Shown in pieces: positions 24,046 to 32,993 of a stretch of DNA of 64,000 bases (its first letter is position 1; every line of letters starts with the position of its first letter). Source of the DNA: Dehalococcoidia bacterium (GTDB lineage Bacteria > Chloroflexota > Dehalococcoidia > DSTF01 > JACRBR01); contig JBBDXD010000024.1 in NCBI GenBank assembly GCA_040902535.1, positions 1-64,000 on the forward strand, given 5' to 3'. The position numbers and the translations under genes are program-made. Under the pieces are notes generated by a model. The model did no database searches. It had not been told where the DNA came from and saw only the letters and a program-made list of their open reading frames with translations.

Positions 24046-24915
24046 ATGGCCACCGATACGAGCACGCGCGTGCGCGACCTCCACGTCGACGAGATCACGC
24101 GGACGGTCGCCGAGCTATGCCAGAGGGCGACGCACGAACTGCCGGACGACGTCGTCGCGGGGCTGAAGAAAGCGCAGACGACCGAGAAGTCGCCGCTGGC
24201 GCAGCAGGTGCTGATCGACATCGTCGAGAACGTGGAGCTGGCGAAGCGCGACATGATCCCGCTGTGCCAGGACACGGGCACGACCGTCGTCATGGTGGAC
24301 ATCGGCCAGGACGTACACATCGTCGGCGGGTCGCTGCAGGACGCGATCAATGCCGGCGTGTCGAAGGGGTACACCGAGGGCTACCTGCGCGCATCGATGG
24401 TGGCGCACCCGTTTTCGTCGCGGGTCAATACGAAAGACAACACGCCGGCGGTGATTCACACGGAGATCGTCCCGGGCGACGGGTTCGGCATCACGGTGGT
24501 GCCGAAGGGCGGCGGCTGCGAGAACATGAGCCGGCTGCAGATCATGCTGCCCTCGCGCGGCAAGGACGGCATCACGGAGTTCGTGTTGCGGACGATCGAG
24601 GAGTCGGGCGGCAATCCATGTCCGCCGCTGGTCGTCGGGGTGGGCGTCGGGGGGTCGGCGGAGTACTGCATGCTGCTGGCGAAGAAGGCGATCACGCGCC
24701 CGGTGGGGCAGCCGAGCGACGACCCGGAGACGGCGGAGTTCGAGCGGGAGTTGTTGGAGAAGGTGAATGCGCTGGGCGTCGGGCCGCAGGCGGTGGGCGG
24801 CACGAACACGGCGATGGCGGTGAACATCGAGACGTATCCGACGCACATCACGTCGCTGCCGGTGGCGGTGAACCTGCAGTGTCACAGCGCGCGGTCGAAG
24901 CGTGCGGAGCTGTGA
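24046..24915 (+). CDS. Class I fumarate hydratase, alpha subunit
   Basis: The alpha half of the iron-sulfur fumarase (related to tartrate dehydratase TtdA), converting fumarate to malate. Three cysteines suited to ligate the 4Fe-4S cluster are in IPLCQDTGTTVV, KGGGCENMSRLQ and GGNPCPPLVVGVGVGGSAE. The 289-residue length is that of a separate alpha subunit. The start at 24046 has GAGGA 6 nt upstream; an ATG at 24034 lacks a properly spaced site. It is coupled to mdh. The beta subunit is at 26083, with a GNAT and a cupin gene and three short-repeat tracts in between, so the two subunits have been separated. Confidence 0.93.
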   Translation: MATDTSTRVRDLHVDEITRTVAELCQRATHELPDDVVAGLKKAQTTEKSPLAQQVLIDIVENVELAKRDMIPLCQDTGTTVVMVDIGQDVHIVGGSLQDAINAGVSKGYTEGYLRASMVAHPFSSRVNTKDNTPAVIHTEIVPGDGFGITVVPKGGGCENMSRLQIMLPSRGKDGITEFVLRTIEESGGNPCPPLVVGVGVGGSAEYCMLLAKKAITRPVGQPSDDPETAEFERELLEKVNALGVGPQAVGGTNTAMAVNIETYPTHITSLPVAVNLQCHSARSKRAEL

Positions 24916-24985
24916 GACGACGGCAAACGGCAAACAGCGAACGGCAAAGGCCGCAACAGACAACAGTCAACAGACAACAGAGGGA
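24916..24985 (+). repeat. Degenerate CGGCAAA / ACAGACAACAG repeats
   Basis: GACGGCAAACGGCAAACAGC units pass into AACAGACAACAGTCAACAGA and end AGAGGGAGAGCG, directly before the GNAT gene. The second half matches the family inside lipB. Confidence 0.85.
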
Positions 24986-25009
24986 GAGCGTGAGCAAGGG
25001 CCTGAGCTT

Positions 25010-25549
25010 GTGAGTACGGACGCCGCGGCGAAGGAGCCTCGCGCGCAGAGTGCGGATGGCGCGCCGCTGCCTGCCCTCACCATGCGCGCCGCGACGGCCG
25101 AGGACGTGGATGGGCTGGTGGCGCTGGTGAACGCGGCGTATCGCAAGACGGAAGGCCACGTCTTTCCCGGCACGACGCGCACGGAGCGCGGTGACCTGCT
25201 CGAGCAGGTCGACCGAATCATCGTCGCGGAGGCGGACGGGCGGCCTGTCGGCTGCATGTACTTCGCGATCGAGGGCGAGCGCGGGCACTTCGGCATTCTG
25301 GCGGCGGATGTGAGCATGCATGGGCGCGGCATTGGTTCGGCGCTGATCGCGCACGCGGAGACGCTGGCGCGGGCGGCGAGCTGCCGGACGATGCACATGG
25401 AGGCGGTGAAGGAAGCGAACCTGATCCCGTACTACGAACGTCGCGGCTATCACGTCGTGCGCGAGACGCTGGGGAGTGAATGGAACGACGGCGCGGACTG
25501 GGGCGCGGCGATCGCGTGGCACATGGTGGATATGGCGAAGACGTTGTGA
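25010..25549 (+). CDS. GNAT family N-acetyltransferase
   Basis: A 179-residue acetyltransferase. The fold is visible as MRAATAEDVDGLVALVNAAY (first strand and helix), RIIVAEADGRPVGCMYF, the acetyl-CoA-binding motif A in ADVSMHGRGIGSALIAHAE, and the C-terminal NLIPYYERRGYHVV. The acceptor substrate is unknown. The frame is open upstream to 24902 but that part is translated repeat; the GTG at 25010 is the likely start. It sits between the two fumarase subunit genes. Confidence 0.88.
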   Translation: MSTDAAAKEPRAQSADGAPLPALTMRAATAEDVDGLVALVNAAYRKTEGHVFPGTTRTERGDLLEQVDRIIVAEADGRPVGCMYFAIEGERGHFGILAADVSMHGRGIGSALIAHAETLARAASCRTMHMEAVKEANLIPYYERRGYHVVRETLGSEWNDGADWGAAIAWHMVDMAKTL

Positions 25550-25620
25550 GCTGGTGGCTCGTCGCTGGTGGCTGGTCGCGGGTAGTTGGTGACTGGAGGC
25601 TGGAGGCTGGACGCAGGAGT
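25550..25620 (+). repeat. Degenerate GCTGGTGGCTGGTCG / GGAGGCTGGAGGCT repeats
   Basis: Heptamer-like GCTGGTG units shift to GGCTGGAG units. No coding content. The tract fills most of the 91-bp gap between the GNAT and cupin genes. Confidence 0.85.
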
Positions 25621-25640
25621 GAGCGCCGGAGCATCGCGGG

Positions 25641-26030
25641 ATGAATGACGTGGTGATCGTGCGGCCGGCCGAGCGTGACGCGTCGACGGCGCAGACCGCG
25701 GGGATGTCGCGGGTGGCCGGGGTGGCGGCGAGCACGTGCGGCGCTTCCGGGGTGTGGATGGGCGAGGTGGTAACGGAGCCGGGGTTCCAGTCGGGCGCGC
25801 ACCATCACGGCGATGTCGAGAGCGCGATCTACGTCGTGAGCGGTACGATCCGCTTTCGCTGGGGCGCGCGTCTCGAGCACAGCGCCGACGGCCTGGCGGG
25901 AGACTTCATCTTCGTGCCGGCGAACGTCGTGCATACGGAGGCGAACACGTCGGAGCGGGAGCCGCTGGTGTTGATCGTGGCGCGGGGCGGGCAGGAGAAC
26001 GTGGTGGTGAACGTCGATCTGGTCGGTTAG
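25641..26030 (+). CDS. Small cupin-domain protein
   Basis: A single cupin barrel of 129 residues. Motif 1 is GAHHHGDVESAIYVVSGTIR, supplying the metal-binding His residues and Glu; motif 2 is AGDFIFVPANVVHTEANTSE, with the last His. Such proteins bind a metal and act as dioxygenases, isomerases or small-molecule sensors; the substrate is not evident. It lies between GNAT and fumarase beta genes on the same strand, each separated by repeats, so co-regulation is uncertain. Confidence 0.88.
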   Translation: MNDVVIVRPAERDASTAQTAGMSRVAGVAASTCGASGVWMGEVVTEPGFQSGAHHHGDVESAIYVVSGTIRFRWGARLEHSADGLAGDFIFVPANVVHTEANTSEREPLVLIVARGGQENVVVNVDLVG

Positions 26031-26082
26031 TCGCTGGTCACTGGTCGCTAGTTGGCTGACCTGGAAGGGATTGGAGGAATGG

Positions 26083-26703
26083 ATGGCGATTGTGCGGGAG
26101 AACGGCGAGATCAAGGCGTACCCGCCGTTCACGGAGGATGACGTCGCGCAGTTGCGGGCGGGCGAGCATGTGAAGTTCTACGGCACGATCTACACGGCGC
26201 GCGATGCGGCGCATCGGCGCATGATCCAGGGTCTCGACGAGGGCAAGCCGCTGCCGATGGACATCACGGGACAGGTCATCTACTACGTCGGGCCGTCGCC
26301 GGCGCGCCCGGGGCGTGTCATCGGTTCGGCGGGGCCGACGACGTCGATGCGGCTCGATCCGTTCACGCCGCGACTGCTGCAAGAAGGCTTGAAGGTGATC
26401 ATCGGCAAGGGCGGCCGCGGGTCGGTGGTGAAGCAGGCGTTGCAGGACAACAAGGCGGTGTATCTGCTCGCGATCGGCGGCGCGGGGGCGCTGCTGTCGA
26501 AGACGATCAAGAGCATGGACGTGATCGCGTACGAGGACCTTGGCACGGAGTCGATCAAGAAGCTCGAGGTCGATGGGTTTCCGGCGATCGTGTGCTGCGA
26601 CATGTACGGCGGCGACCTGCTGCTGGCGGGCAAGGAGCAGTATCGCGACCAGGCGGTGCTGGGGAGCTACGAGTCGGTGCCGCCGGCGGAGAAGGCAGGG
26701 TGA
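26083..26703 (+). CDS. Class I fumarate hydratase, beta subunit
   Basis: The 206-residue beta half of iron-sulfur fumarase, related to TtdB and to the C-terminal domain of FumA. Family signatures are FYGTIYTARDAAHRRMIQ, YYVGPSPARPGRVIGSAGPT with TTSMRLDPF, and the GKGGRG loop. It pairs with the alpha subunit at 24046-24915 to form the active enzyme. GGAGG lies 5 nt before the ATG at 26083; the frame can be opened from a TTG at 26071, but that overlaps the ribosome site. It is separated from its partner by about 1.2 kb, which is unusual for this enzyme. Confidence 0.92.
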   Translation: MAIVRENGEIKAYPPFTEDDVAQLRAGEHVKFYGTIYTARDAAHRRMIQGLDEGKPLPMDITGQVIYYVGPSPARPGRVIGSAGPTTSMRLDPFTPRLLQEGLKVIIGKGGRGSVVKQALQDNKAVYLLAIGGAGALLSKTIKSMDVIAYEDLGTESIKKLEVDGFPAIVCCDMYGGDLLLAGKEQYRDQAVLGSYESVPPAEKAG

Positions 26704-26734
26704 GCTTCCCGGAGGCCAGGGTCCGGATATCGGG

Positions 26735-26790
26735 CACTGGAGGCTGGAGGCTGGACGCTAGACGGCAGAGGTCGGATGTCGGAGGTCAGA
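26735..26790 (+). repeat. GGAGGCTGGAGGCTGG and GTCGGATGTCGGAGGTCAG repeats feeding a ribosome site
   Basis: The first half repeats GGCTGGA, the second half GTCGGA/GTCAGA. The GGAGG at 26781-26785 that serves as ribosome binding site for the DinB-like gene is itself part of the repeat. Confidence 0.85.
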
Positions 26791-26794
26791 TGGC

Positions 26795-27322
26795 GTGAGT
26801 GAGTTGGTGAAGTACCTGGCGGGGGAGGTCCGGGCGATGCACGGGCTGTACGACCGTGTGCTCGTTGATGTGACCGACGAGCAAGCGAACGCGGTACCGG
26901 AGGGCGGGCATCAGAACCTGGCGTTTTCGTTGTGGCATTACGTGCGCACCGAGGACAACATCGTGCAGTTCGTGATCCAGCGGCAGCCGACGGTGTGGAT
27001 GCGCGACGGCTGGCACGGCAAGTTCGGGCTGGACGCGAAGTCGCAGGGCACGGGGTTCAGCGATGACGAAGCGCGGGCACTGCGCATCAACGGCATGGCG
27101 GAGTTTCGCCAGTACACGAGCGACGTGTTCCGCGCGACCGAGGCGTACATCGCTGCGCTGAGCGATGACGAGAGCGCGCGCAAGATCGTCGTGAAGCCGC
27201 TGGGCGAGATGACGATCCTGCAGTGCATGAGCGGGATGGTGATGACGCACGGATACCGGCACCTGGGCGAGATCGAGTTCGCGAAGGGGCTGGTGGCGGC
27301 GAAGGGCGGGGCGACGATCTAG
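26795..27322 (+). CDS. DinB-like metal-binding four-helix protein
   Basis: A 175-residue protein of the DinB/YfiT superfamily. The conserved metal-binding histidines are placed as usual: one in LAFSLWHYVRTEDN (about residue 48) and two in MVMTHGYRHLGEIE near the C-terminus. Members act as thiol-dependent transferases or isomerases, or have unknown roles. The GTG start lies 9 nt after a GGAGG contributed by the upstream short repeat. It follows the fumarase beta gene on the same strand but has no evident metabolic link to it. Confidence 0.8.
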   Translation: MSELVKYLAGEVRAMHGLYDRVLVDVTDEQANAVPEGGHQNLAFSLWHYVRTEDNIVQFVIQRQPTVWMRDGWHGKFGLDAKSQGTGFSDDEARALRINGMAEFRQYTSDVFRATEAYIAALSDDESARKIVVKPLGEMTILQCMSGMVMTHGYRHLGEIEFAKGLVAAKGGATI

Positions 27323-27372
27323 TCGCGGTCTGGTCGACTGGTCGCTGGTCGTTGGTCGCTGGTTGGCCGCGG
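27320..27372 (+). repeat. CTGGTCGCTGGTCGTTGGTCG heptamer repeats
   Basis: About six degenerate copies of CTGGTCG/TTGGTCG occupy the gap between converging genes. The same family is found at 11519, 16380, 25550 and 26030. Confidence 0.85.
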
Positions 27373-27383
27373 GCTGACGACAG

Positions 27384-27683
27384 TCAGTCAGTCGGGGTGG
27401 CGGCGGCGCGGTTGGCGAGCTTTTCGGCGAATTGCATGCCGTAGTAGCAGGGGATCGCCAGCAGGATGATCGGGATGCCGATCAGCACGCCCTCGAGGCC
27501 GACGAGCATGATGAAGAGGCCGAAGCTGATGCAGAGTCCCATCCCCAACACCGAAATGATGCGAATGACGGCGATCAGCGAGGAGACCTGGGGCACCGGT
27601 TCGGCCGGCTCGCCCATCGTGTCGTAGGGGAAGGTTTCCTCGGGTTCCTGCGAGTCTGTGAGGGCGGCAGTGCTCGATTCCAC
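27384..27683 (-). CDS. Small membrane protein
   Basis: A 99-residue protein with an acidic, Pro/Glu-rich N-terminal third and two hydrophobic helices (about residues 35-57, LIAVIRIISVLGMGLCISFG, and 60-82, LVGLEGVLIGIPIILLAIPC). It ends with a short amphipathic part. The start is GTG. No family is recognised. It is divergent from the GAF/GGDEF gene at 27764, so the 80-bp gap may hold both promoters. Confidence 0.6.
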   Translation of the reverse strand: MESSTAALTDSQEPEETFPYDTMGEPAEPVPQVSSLIAVIRIISVLGMGLCISFGLFIMLVGLEGVLIGIPIILLAIPCYYGMQFAEKLANRAAATPTD

Positions 27684-27763
27684 GTACCGATCTTAGCAGG
27701 GAACGAGCGGGCGAACACGGGCGTCTGCCCTATGACCGCAGCGACCGCTGCCGATACTCCCTT

Positions 27764-30085
27764 GTGACTAATTCATCTGCACCGAAGCTCGCGGGGCGCT
27801 TGCCGGCGGGCGCGGCAATCGACCGCGACCTGGCGAACGAGCGCCTGATCGACCGCATGATGCTGATGCTGGCATCGGGCGTACTGACGCTCGTGCTGCT
27901 GACGAGCATCGGGTTCCAGATCGGCGGCGGCGTGGACTTTGCGCCGCTGTTCTACGTGACGACGGCGAGCTACCTCCTCGTGACGATCGCCTGCGCGTGG
28001 CTGGCGCCGCGACTGACGACGATGCGCGACCTGGAGCGCATGCGCTGGACGGCGCTGGTGCTGACCACGGCGGCGATGCTCTCGATGAGCTATTTCCTGG
28101 GCGGCGCGAATTGGATGGGCGCTCAGCCGCTCTTCTTCCTGGTGTTCGGATGCGCGTTTACACCGAACCACTGGCGCGCTTCGATCATTGCGGCGACGGG
28201 CATCGCGGGGTTTGCGGTGATCGCGACGTTGGAGGGCACGGGCGCGCTGCCGGCGCAGGACCCGCTGCACGGGGCCGTCGAGCCGCTGCGCGGCGCTCAG
28301 CTCGCCGCGACGGTGGCGTATACGGCGCTGGCGCTGTCGCTGTTCTTCATGATGTCGGCGGTGATCGCGTTCTTCCTGACGCTGCAGCGCGACGCGCTTT
28401 CGACGATGACGCGGGAGCTCGAGGAGTCGAAGGACGCGCTGGAGGAACTCAACGCGGCGCTTGAAGAGCGCGTCTCGGAGAAGACGCGTGAGCTGGAGGA
28501 CCGGTATCGCGAGCAGCACGTGATGGCGGAGATCGGCAAGATCGTCACCGCGAGCCTGGACATCGACCGGGTGTACCTCGAGTTCATGGATGAGGTGCGC
28601 AAGCTGGTGCCGTTCGACCAGGCGTCGATCGCGGTGATCAGCGGCGACCCGACGCGGATCCGCTTGCTGCGCGGGCTGATTGAACACGGGACGGTCACGG
28701 GCACGAGTTTCGAGTTGGACGCAGCGCGGGCGCTTTCGGTCGCGCGGCCGGCGCGGATCTTCGAAGACTTCGAGACGCAGGACGCGGGCTGGATCGAACG
28801 CGATTACCTGTTGAACAGCGGCGTGGCGTGCGGCGCAAGCGTCCCGATCATGTCGCACGGCGTGCAGGTCGGGTCGTTCAACGTCGTCTCGAACACGGCG
28901 GGCACGTACGCGGCGGCGCACCTCGCGCTGATGGAGCGCATCGTCGAGCCGCTGGCGCTGGCGATGGAGAACGCGCGGCTCTACGCCGAAATGCGCGCCA
29001 TCGCCGACACGGACGGGCTCACGGGACTGCCGAACCGGCGCTCGCTGGAGCGGACGCTGGAGCATGAGATCGCGCGGGCGGTGCGAAACGTCGGCCACTG
29101 CAGCGTGCTCGTGATGGACATCGACAACTTCAAGACGTTCAACGACACGCTGGGCCACCAGGCGGGCGACGATCTGCTCGTGCAATTCGCGGAGTTACTG
29201 CGCGAGACCTGCCGCGACATCGATGTCGTCGGGCGGCAGTCGGGCGATGAGTTCACCGTCGTGTTGCCGGAAACGCGTTCGGAGGAGGCGTTCGCGCTGG
29301 CGCAGCGCATCCACGACGGCATCCGCGGCGCCGACTGGAAGTATCCCGGCGAACGCGGCACCGGCGTCACGACGAGCATCGGCGTGGCGACCTATCCGTA
29401 CGACGGCGAAGGCGGCGAGGCGATGCTGAGCCGCGCCGACTCGGCGATGTACGTCGCGAAGGCGGCAGGCGGCGGCCAGACGCGGCTGTCGTCGGACATC
29501 GTCGATGACGCGCCGGTGAGCGGACGCCGCCAGGTGCGGTTCGGGCTCGTCGAGGCGCTCGCGGGCGCGGCGGCGGACCGGATGAGCGGCGGCGACACGC
29601 GGACGCGGACGCTGGCGGAATTCACCGCGCGGGCCGCGATTCAGATCGCCGAACAACTGCAGCTCGGAGACGCCGAGCAGCGCGCATTGCGCGTCGCGGC
29701 GATGTCACACGCGCTGGGCATCTTTCCGCGCGAGGATCCGTACGGCGAAGCGACCACATGGGGACTCGACCCGGAACTGGACGACATGTACCTGAAGCTT
29801 GGACGGCTCTTCGTAGCGGCGTCGCCGGGGCTGGATGAAACGCTGCACGCCGTGCATTATCACCATCGGCGCGCGTCCGAGATCGTGGGGACGCCGGAGA
29901 TGACGCTCGCGCGCGTACTCGCCACTGCCGAAGCGTATGCGCGGCTGACGATGCCGGGCGTCGAGCAGCAGCTTACGCCCGCGGCGGCGATCGAGGTGCT
30001 GCGGCAAGATGACGGACTCGATCAGACGATCGTGGCGCATCTCGTCGCGGCGGTTGACATCGACGCTGCGGGACGGGCGGCTTAG
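27764..30085 (+). CDS. Membrane-bound GAF-GGDEF protein with degenerate HD-like C-terminus
   Basis: A 773-residue signalling protein. About six transmembrane helices (residues 30-210) lead into a coiled coil (ELEESKDALEELNAALEERV), then a GAF domain (about 255-405), then a GGDEF domain (about 405-570) with DTDGLTGLPNRRSLERTLEH and the active-site loop RQSGDEFTVVLPE. The first glycine is serine (SGDEF), so cyclase activity is possible but uncertain. The last 190 residues resemble an HD-GYP-like helical bundle but lack the HD pair and GYP motif (AAMSHALGIF; AVHYHHRRASEI), so phosphodiesterase activity is unlikely. The start is GTG. It probably senses a signal at the membrane and adjusts or reads cyclic-di-GMP. 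Confidence 0.85.
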   Translation: MTNSSAPKLAGRLPAGAAIDRDLANERLIDRMMLMLASGVLTLVLLTSIGFQIGGGVDFAPLFYVTTASYLLVTIACAWLAPRLTTMRDLERMRWTALVLTTAAMLSMSYFLGGANWMGAQPLFFLVFGCAFTPNHWRASIIAATGIAGFAVIATLEGTGALPAQDPLHGAVEPLRGAQLAATVAYTALALSLFFMMSAVIAFFLTLQRDALSTMTRELEESKDALEELNAALEERVSEKTRELEDRYREQHVMAEIGKIVTASLDIDRVYLEFMDEVRKLVPFDQASIAVISGDPTRIRLLRGLIEHGTVTGTSFELDAARALSVARPARIFEDFETQDAGWIERDYLLNSGVACGASVPIMSHGVQVGSFNVVSNTAGTYAAAHLALMERIVEPLALAMENARLYAEMRAIADTDGLTGLPNRRSLERTLEHEIARAVRNVGHCSVLVMDIDNFKTFNDTLGHQAGDDLLVQFAELLRETCRDIDVVGRQSGDEFTVVLPETRSEEAFALAQRIHDGIRGADWKYPGERGTGVTTSIGVATYPYDGEGGEAMLSRADSAMYVAKAAGGGQTRLSSDIVDDAPVSGRRQVRFGLVEALAGAAADRMSGGDTRTRTLAEFTARAAIQIAEQLQLGDAEQRALRVAAMSHALGIFPREDPYGEATTWGLDPELDDMYLKLGRLFVAASPGLDETLHAVHYHHRRASEIVGTPEMTLARVLATAEAYARLTMPGVEQQLTPAAAIEVLRQDDGLDQTIVAHLVAAVDIDAAGRAA

Positions 30086-30139
30086 GTGACGGCCCTGCGG
30101 GGATCGATCAGCGAATCCTCAGCGCCTCGGTTGCACTAA

Positions 30140-30376
30140 CTAACCTTCTTGGGCCTCGGCGGCCTTGCGGGGCCGCTTCAGCAAGAAGTAGCTGCTCTCG
30201 GGACGCATCAGGGGGAGTACGCCGGTCATTTCCCAGCCATCCTCGCCCAGTTTGTCGAGGTAGCCGCGGACGAACCCGGTGCGGTGTTCACCGCTTTGTC
30301 GAATGTACTCCGCCCCTTCCGTTGAAATCCTTCCCCTGAAGTCGACGTAGACGACCTTGTATTCCCATCCGTTCAT
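30140..30376 (-). CDS. Small DUF4177-like protein
   Basis: A 78-residue protein opening MNGWEYKVVYVDFRGR and containing LDKLGEDGWEMTGVLPL and YFLLKRPR. That layout (WEYKVV, then a loop, then LGxxGWE, then a basic strand) matches the small DUF4177 family, whose function is unknown. AAGGAG lies 5 nt before the ATG at 30376. Longer in-frame readings upstream run through noncoding sequence and are not supported. Confidence 0.75.
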   Translation of the reverse strand: MNGWEYKVVYVDFRGRISTEGAEYIRQSGEHRTGFVRGYLDKLGEDGWEMTGVLPLMRPESSYFLLKRPRKAAEAQEG

Positions 30377-30671
30377 GACATCTCCTTGACGGTGGCGCTG
30401 AACGGAACGCCGGCGAATCCAGCCGCAGGGCCAGCACAAGTCTGACATGGATGCGCTTTGATGGTAAGCCGGGCGTTGCGCTAATCGCAGCGGCGCCGGT
30501 ACGGTCATTGTGGATCGACGCACAAAGTTGATCTCAACGAGCGATCGTGCTGGCATGATCATCGACGGCATACCTTCGTCACGCCGTTCTCGTCCGTTGA
30601 TCCGGTGCGTTGACGGTTTTGCAATGCGATGGGATTCAAGCTGCGAGTCAGGGGAATGAAAGGAGTTCATC
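30377..30671. other. Intergenic region before the sugar ABC operon
   Basis: Holds the ribosome site of the downstream lipoprotein gene (AAAGGAG at about 30658-30664) and presumably the operon promoter. No repeat, hairpin or small gene is evident. Confidence 0.5.
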
Positions 30672-32003
30672 ATGCTCAGGGATAGGGCACTCCGCCTCGC
30701 GATGGTCGCGTGTATCGTCGGCGCTGCGGGATTGGCGGCGTGCGGCGATGATGACGACGACGGCGACGGTAATGGAGGCGACACGACGCCGTCCACGGAC
30801 GCGACGGCCGGCGGCGGTGACGGCGGCGACCAGGGCACGGTCAGTGTCCTGGGTATCTGGGGCGACGAGGAGTTGACCTCGTTCGAGGCGATGGTCGAAG
30901 GCTGGGGCGGTGAGATGGACTTCACCGGCACACGCGACATCACGGCGATCCTGACGACGCGCGTCGAGGGCGGCAACGCGCCGGACGTCGCGATCCCGGC
31001 GGAGATCGGGCTCTTCCAGCAGTTTGCGAGCGAAGGGCAACTGACGCCGCTTTCGGAGTGCGAGGGCCTGGAGGAGACGATCCGGGACAACTACCCGCAA
31101 TCGTTCATCGACCTCGGCACGGTTGACGGAGTGCTGTACGGGTTCTTCATGAAGGCCGACAGCAAGGGGACGATTTTCTACAACCCGACGTTCTTCACGG
31201 AGAATAGCCTGGAGCCGCTCGACGAGTCGGCGACGTTCGAGGACCTGATCGCGCTGTCGGACCAGATCCTGGCGACTGGCACACCGCCGTGGACGATGGG
31301 CCAAGAAGCAGGCGGCGGGTCGGGCTTCCCGGGCAGCGACACGATCCAGCAGATCTTCATCAACGAAGCCGGCGCCGATGCGTACGACCAGATCGTCACC
31401 GGCGACATGCCGTATACGGATCCGGCGATGCGCGATGCGTGGGAAAAGTTCGGCCAGATCGCCCTGACGGAGGGCTACACGGTGCAGGGTGGCGGCGCGG
31501 GGATCAACGCTACGCCGTTTATGGACTCGTCGTATCCACCGTTCGAGACGCCACCGACGGCGGGCATGTTGCACCTGGTGAGCGCAGCGGGCGGCTTCAT
31601 CGCGACCCAGTTCCCGGATGCAGTCCCGGTTACCGATTACGACTTCTTCCCGTGGCCGGGTGGCGCCGTGACAGGCGGAGCGAACATCGCGTACGCGTTC
31701 AACAGCGATCCGGCGACGTGCTCATTCCTGACCCACATCGCGAGCGCGGAAGCGCAGCAGGTATGGGTCGAGCTCGGCGGCTTCACGTCGCTGAACAGCG
31801 GGGTCGACATCGATGCGTACCCGGACGAGGTTGCGCAGCACGTGGCGGAACAGTTGCTGGAGTCCGAGACCTTCCGGTTCGACCAGGATGATGCGATCGG
31901 CGGCGCCGGTCAGCAGGCGATCTTCGCAGGCGTCATCCAGTACCTCACCGATCCGGCGAGTCTGGACAGCATCCTCGAGAGCGTCGAGGCGGCGCGACAG
32001 TAG
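30672..32003 (+). CDS. Sugar ABC transporter substrate-binding lipoprotein
   Basis: The extracellular binding protein of a carbohydrate ABC importer (family 1 solute-binding). A lipoprotein signal ends IVGAAGLAAC, followed by an acidic linker rich in Asp, Gly and Thr. The folded part starts VSVLGIWGDEELTSFEAMVE, with two-lobed features such as PDVAIPAEIGLFQQFASEGQ and YGFFMKADSKGTIFYNPTFF. The 443-residue length is normal. AAAGGAG precedes the ATG. Two permeases and an ATPase follow, making a complete importer. The sugar is not determined; relatives include alpha-glucoside and other oligosaccharide binders. Confidence 0.92.
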   Translation: MLRDRALRLAMVACIVGAAGLAACGDDDDDGDGNGGDTTPSTDATAGGGDGGDQGTVSVLGIWGDEELTSFEAMVEGWGGEMDFTGTRDITAILTTRVEGGNAPDVAIPAEIGLFQQFASEGQLTPLSECEGLEETIRDNYPQSFIDLGTVDGVLYGFFMKADSKGTIFYNPTFFTENSLEPLDESATFEDLIALSDQILATGTPPWTMGQEAGGGSGFPGSDTIQQIFINEAGADAYDQIVTGDMPYTDPAMRDAWEKFGQIALTEGYTVQGGGAGINATPFMDSSYPPFETPPTAGMLHLVSAAGGFIATQFPDAVPVTDYDFFPWPGGAVTGGANIAYAFNSDPATCSFLTHIASAEAQQVWVELGGFTSLNSGVDIDAYPDEVAQHVAEQLLESETFRFDQDDAIGGAGQQAIFAGVIQYLTDPASLDSILESVEAARQ

Positions 32004-32063
32004 CACGAATCGTGCCGGGGCGGGATATCACTCCCGCCCCGGTTGCTGATCGGGAGATGGGCG

Positions 32064-32993
32064 TTGGTCGGTCGCAAATGGTGGACGCCATGGCTGTGGC
32101 TCTCTCCGGCGTTAATCCTGCTGAGCGTCTTCCTGGTGTATCCGACGCTGGACACGATCCGGCGGAGCTTCCAGGACCAGCGGTCCGACAACTGGGTCGG
32201 ATTCGATAACTATCGCTTCATCATCGACAATCCGCAGCCGCTGGTCGCCGACACGCATTCGGCGTTGCTGAACAACGTGCTCTGGTTGACGCTGTTTCCG
32301 GTCGTGACGGTGGCGATTGGGCTGCTGATCGCTGTGCTGGCGGTGCGCGTGCGATACGAGGCGGCGGCGAAGTCGGCGATCTTCATCCCGATGGCGATCT
32401 CGTTTGTCGCGGCTTCGGTGATCTGGCGCTTCATGTTCGAGTTCGACACGGACATCGGCACGGTGAACGCGTTCGTGACGCAGATCGACGGCCAGCAAAC
32501 GGCGTGGCTGCAGAATACGAACTCGCCACAGACGTGGCTGACGGACTACGGCCCGGATGAGTTGCCGAAGCCGTTTCAGCTCAACAACTTCTCCCTGATC
32601 GGTGTGGGCGTGTGGATGTGGACGGGGTTCGCGGTCGTGGTGCTGTCGGCGGGCCTCAAGGGCATCTCGACGGAGGTGCTGGAAGCGGCGCGCGTGGACG
32701 GTGCGAACGAGTGGCAGGTCTTCTGGCGGATCATCGTGCCGATTTTGTCGCCGACGATCGTGGTCGTGCTGACGACGCTGGTGATCCAGGCGCTGAAGAA
32801 CTTCGACCTGATCTACGTGATGACAGGCGGCCGATTCAAAACGGACGTCGTGGCGACGCTGTTCTTCAAGGAGGCGTTCGTCGTCCGCGACTTCGGCGTG
32901 GGCGCGGCGCTGGCGGTCGTGCTGCTGCTGTGGATCGTGCCGATCATGCTGATCAGCATCCGGCGCTTCCAGTTCCAGGAGGAGACACGCTGA
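32064..32993 (+). CDS. Sugar ABC transporter permease (MalF/UgpA type)
   Basis: The first of two inner-membrane permeases. Six or more hydrophobic helices are present. The cytoplasmic EAA loop that docks on the ATPase reads LEAARVDGANEWQVFWRIIV with PILSP. An extracytoplasmic segment between helices (about residues 125-170) is longer than average. TTG at 32064 is preferred because GGGAG lies just upstream; an earlier in-frame TTG at 32043 would add 7 residues. Its TGA overlaps the next ATG (TGATG). Confidence 0.92.
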   Translation: MVGRKWWTPWLWLSPALILLSVFLVYPTLDTIRRSFQDQRSDNWVGFDNYRFIIDNPQPLVADTHSALLNNVLWLTLFPVVTVAIGLLIAVLAVRVRYEAAAKSAIFIPMAISFVAASVIWRFMFEFDTDIGTVNAFVTQIDGQQTAWLQNTNSPQTWLTDYGPDELPKPFQLNNFSLIGVGVWMWTGFAVVVLSAGLKGISTEVLEAARVDGANEWQVFWRIIVPILSPTIVVVLTTLVIQALKNFDLIYVMTGGRFKTDVVATLFFKEAFVVRDFGVGAALAVVLLLWIVPIMLISIRRFQFQEETR

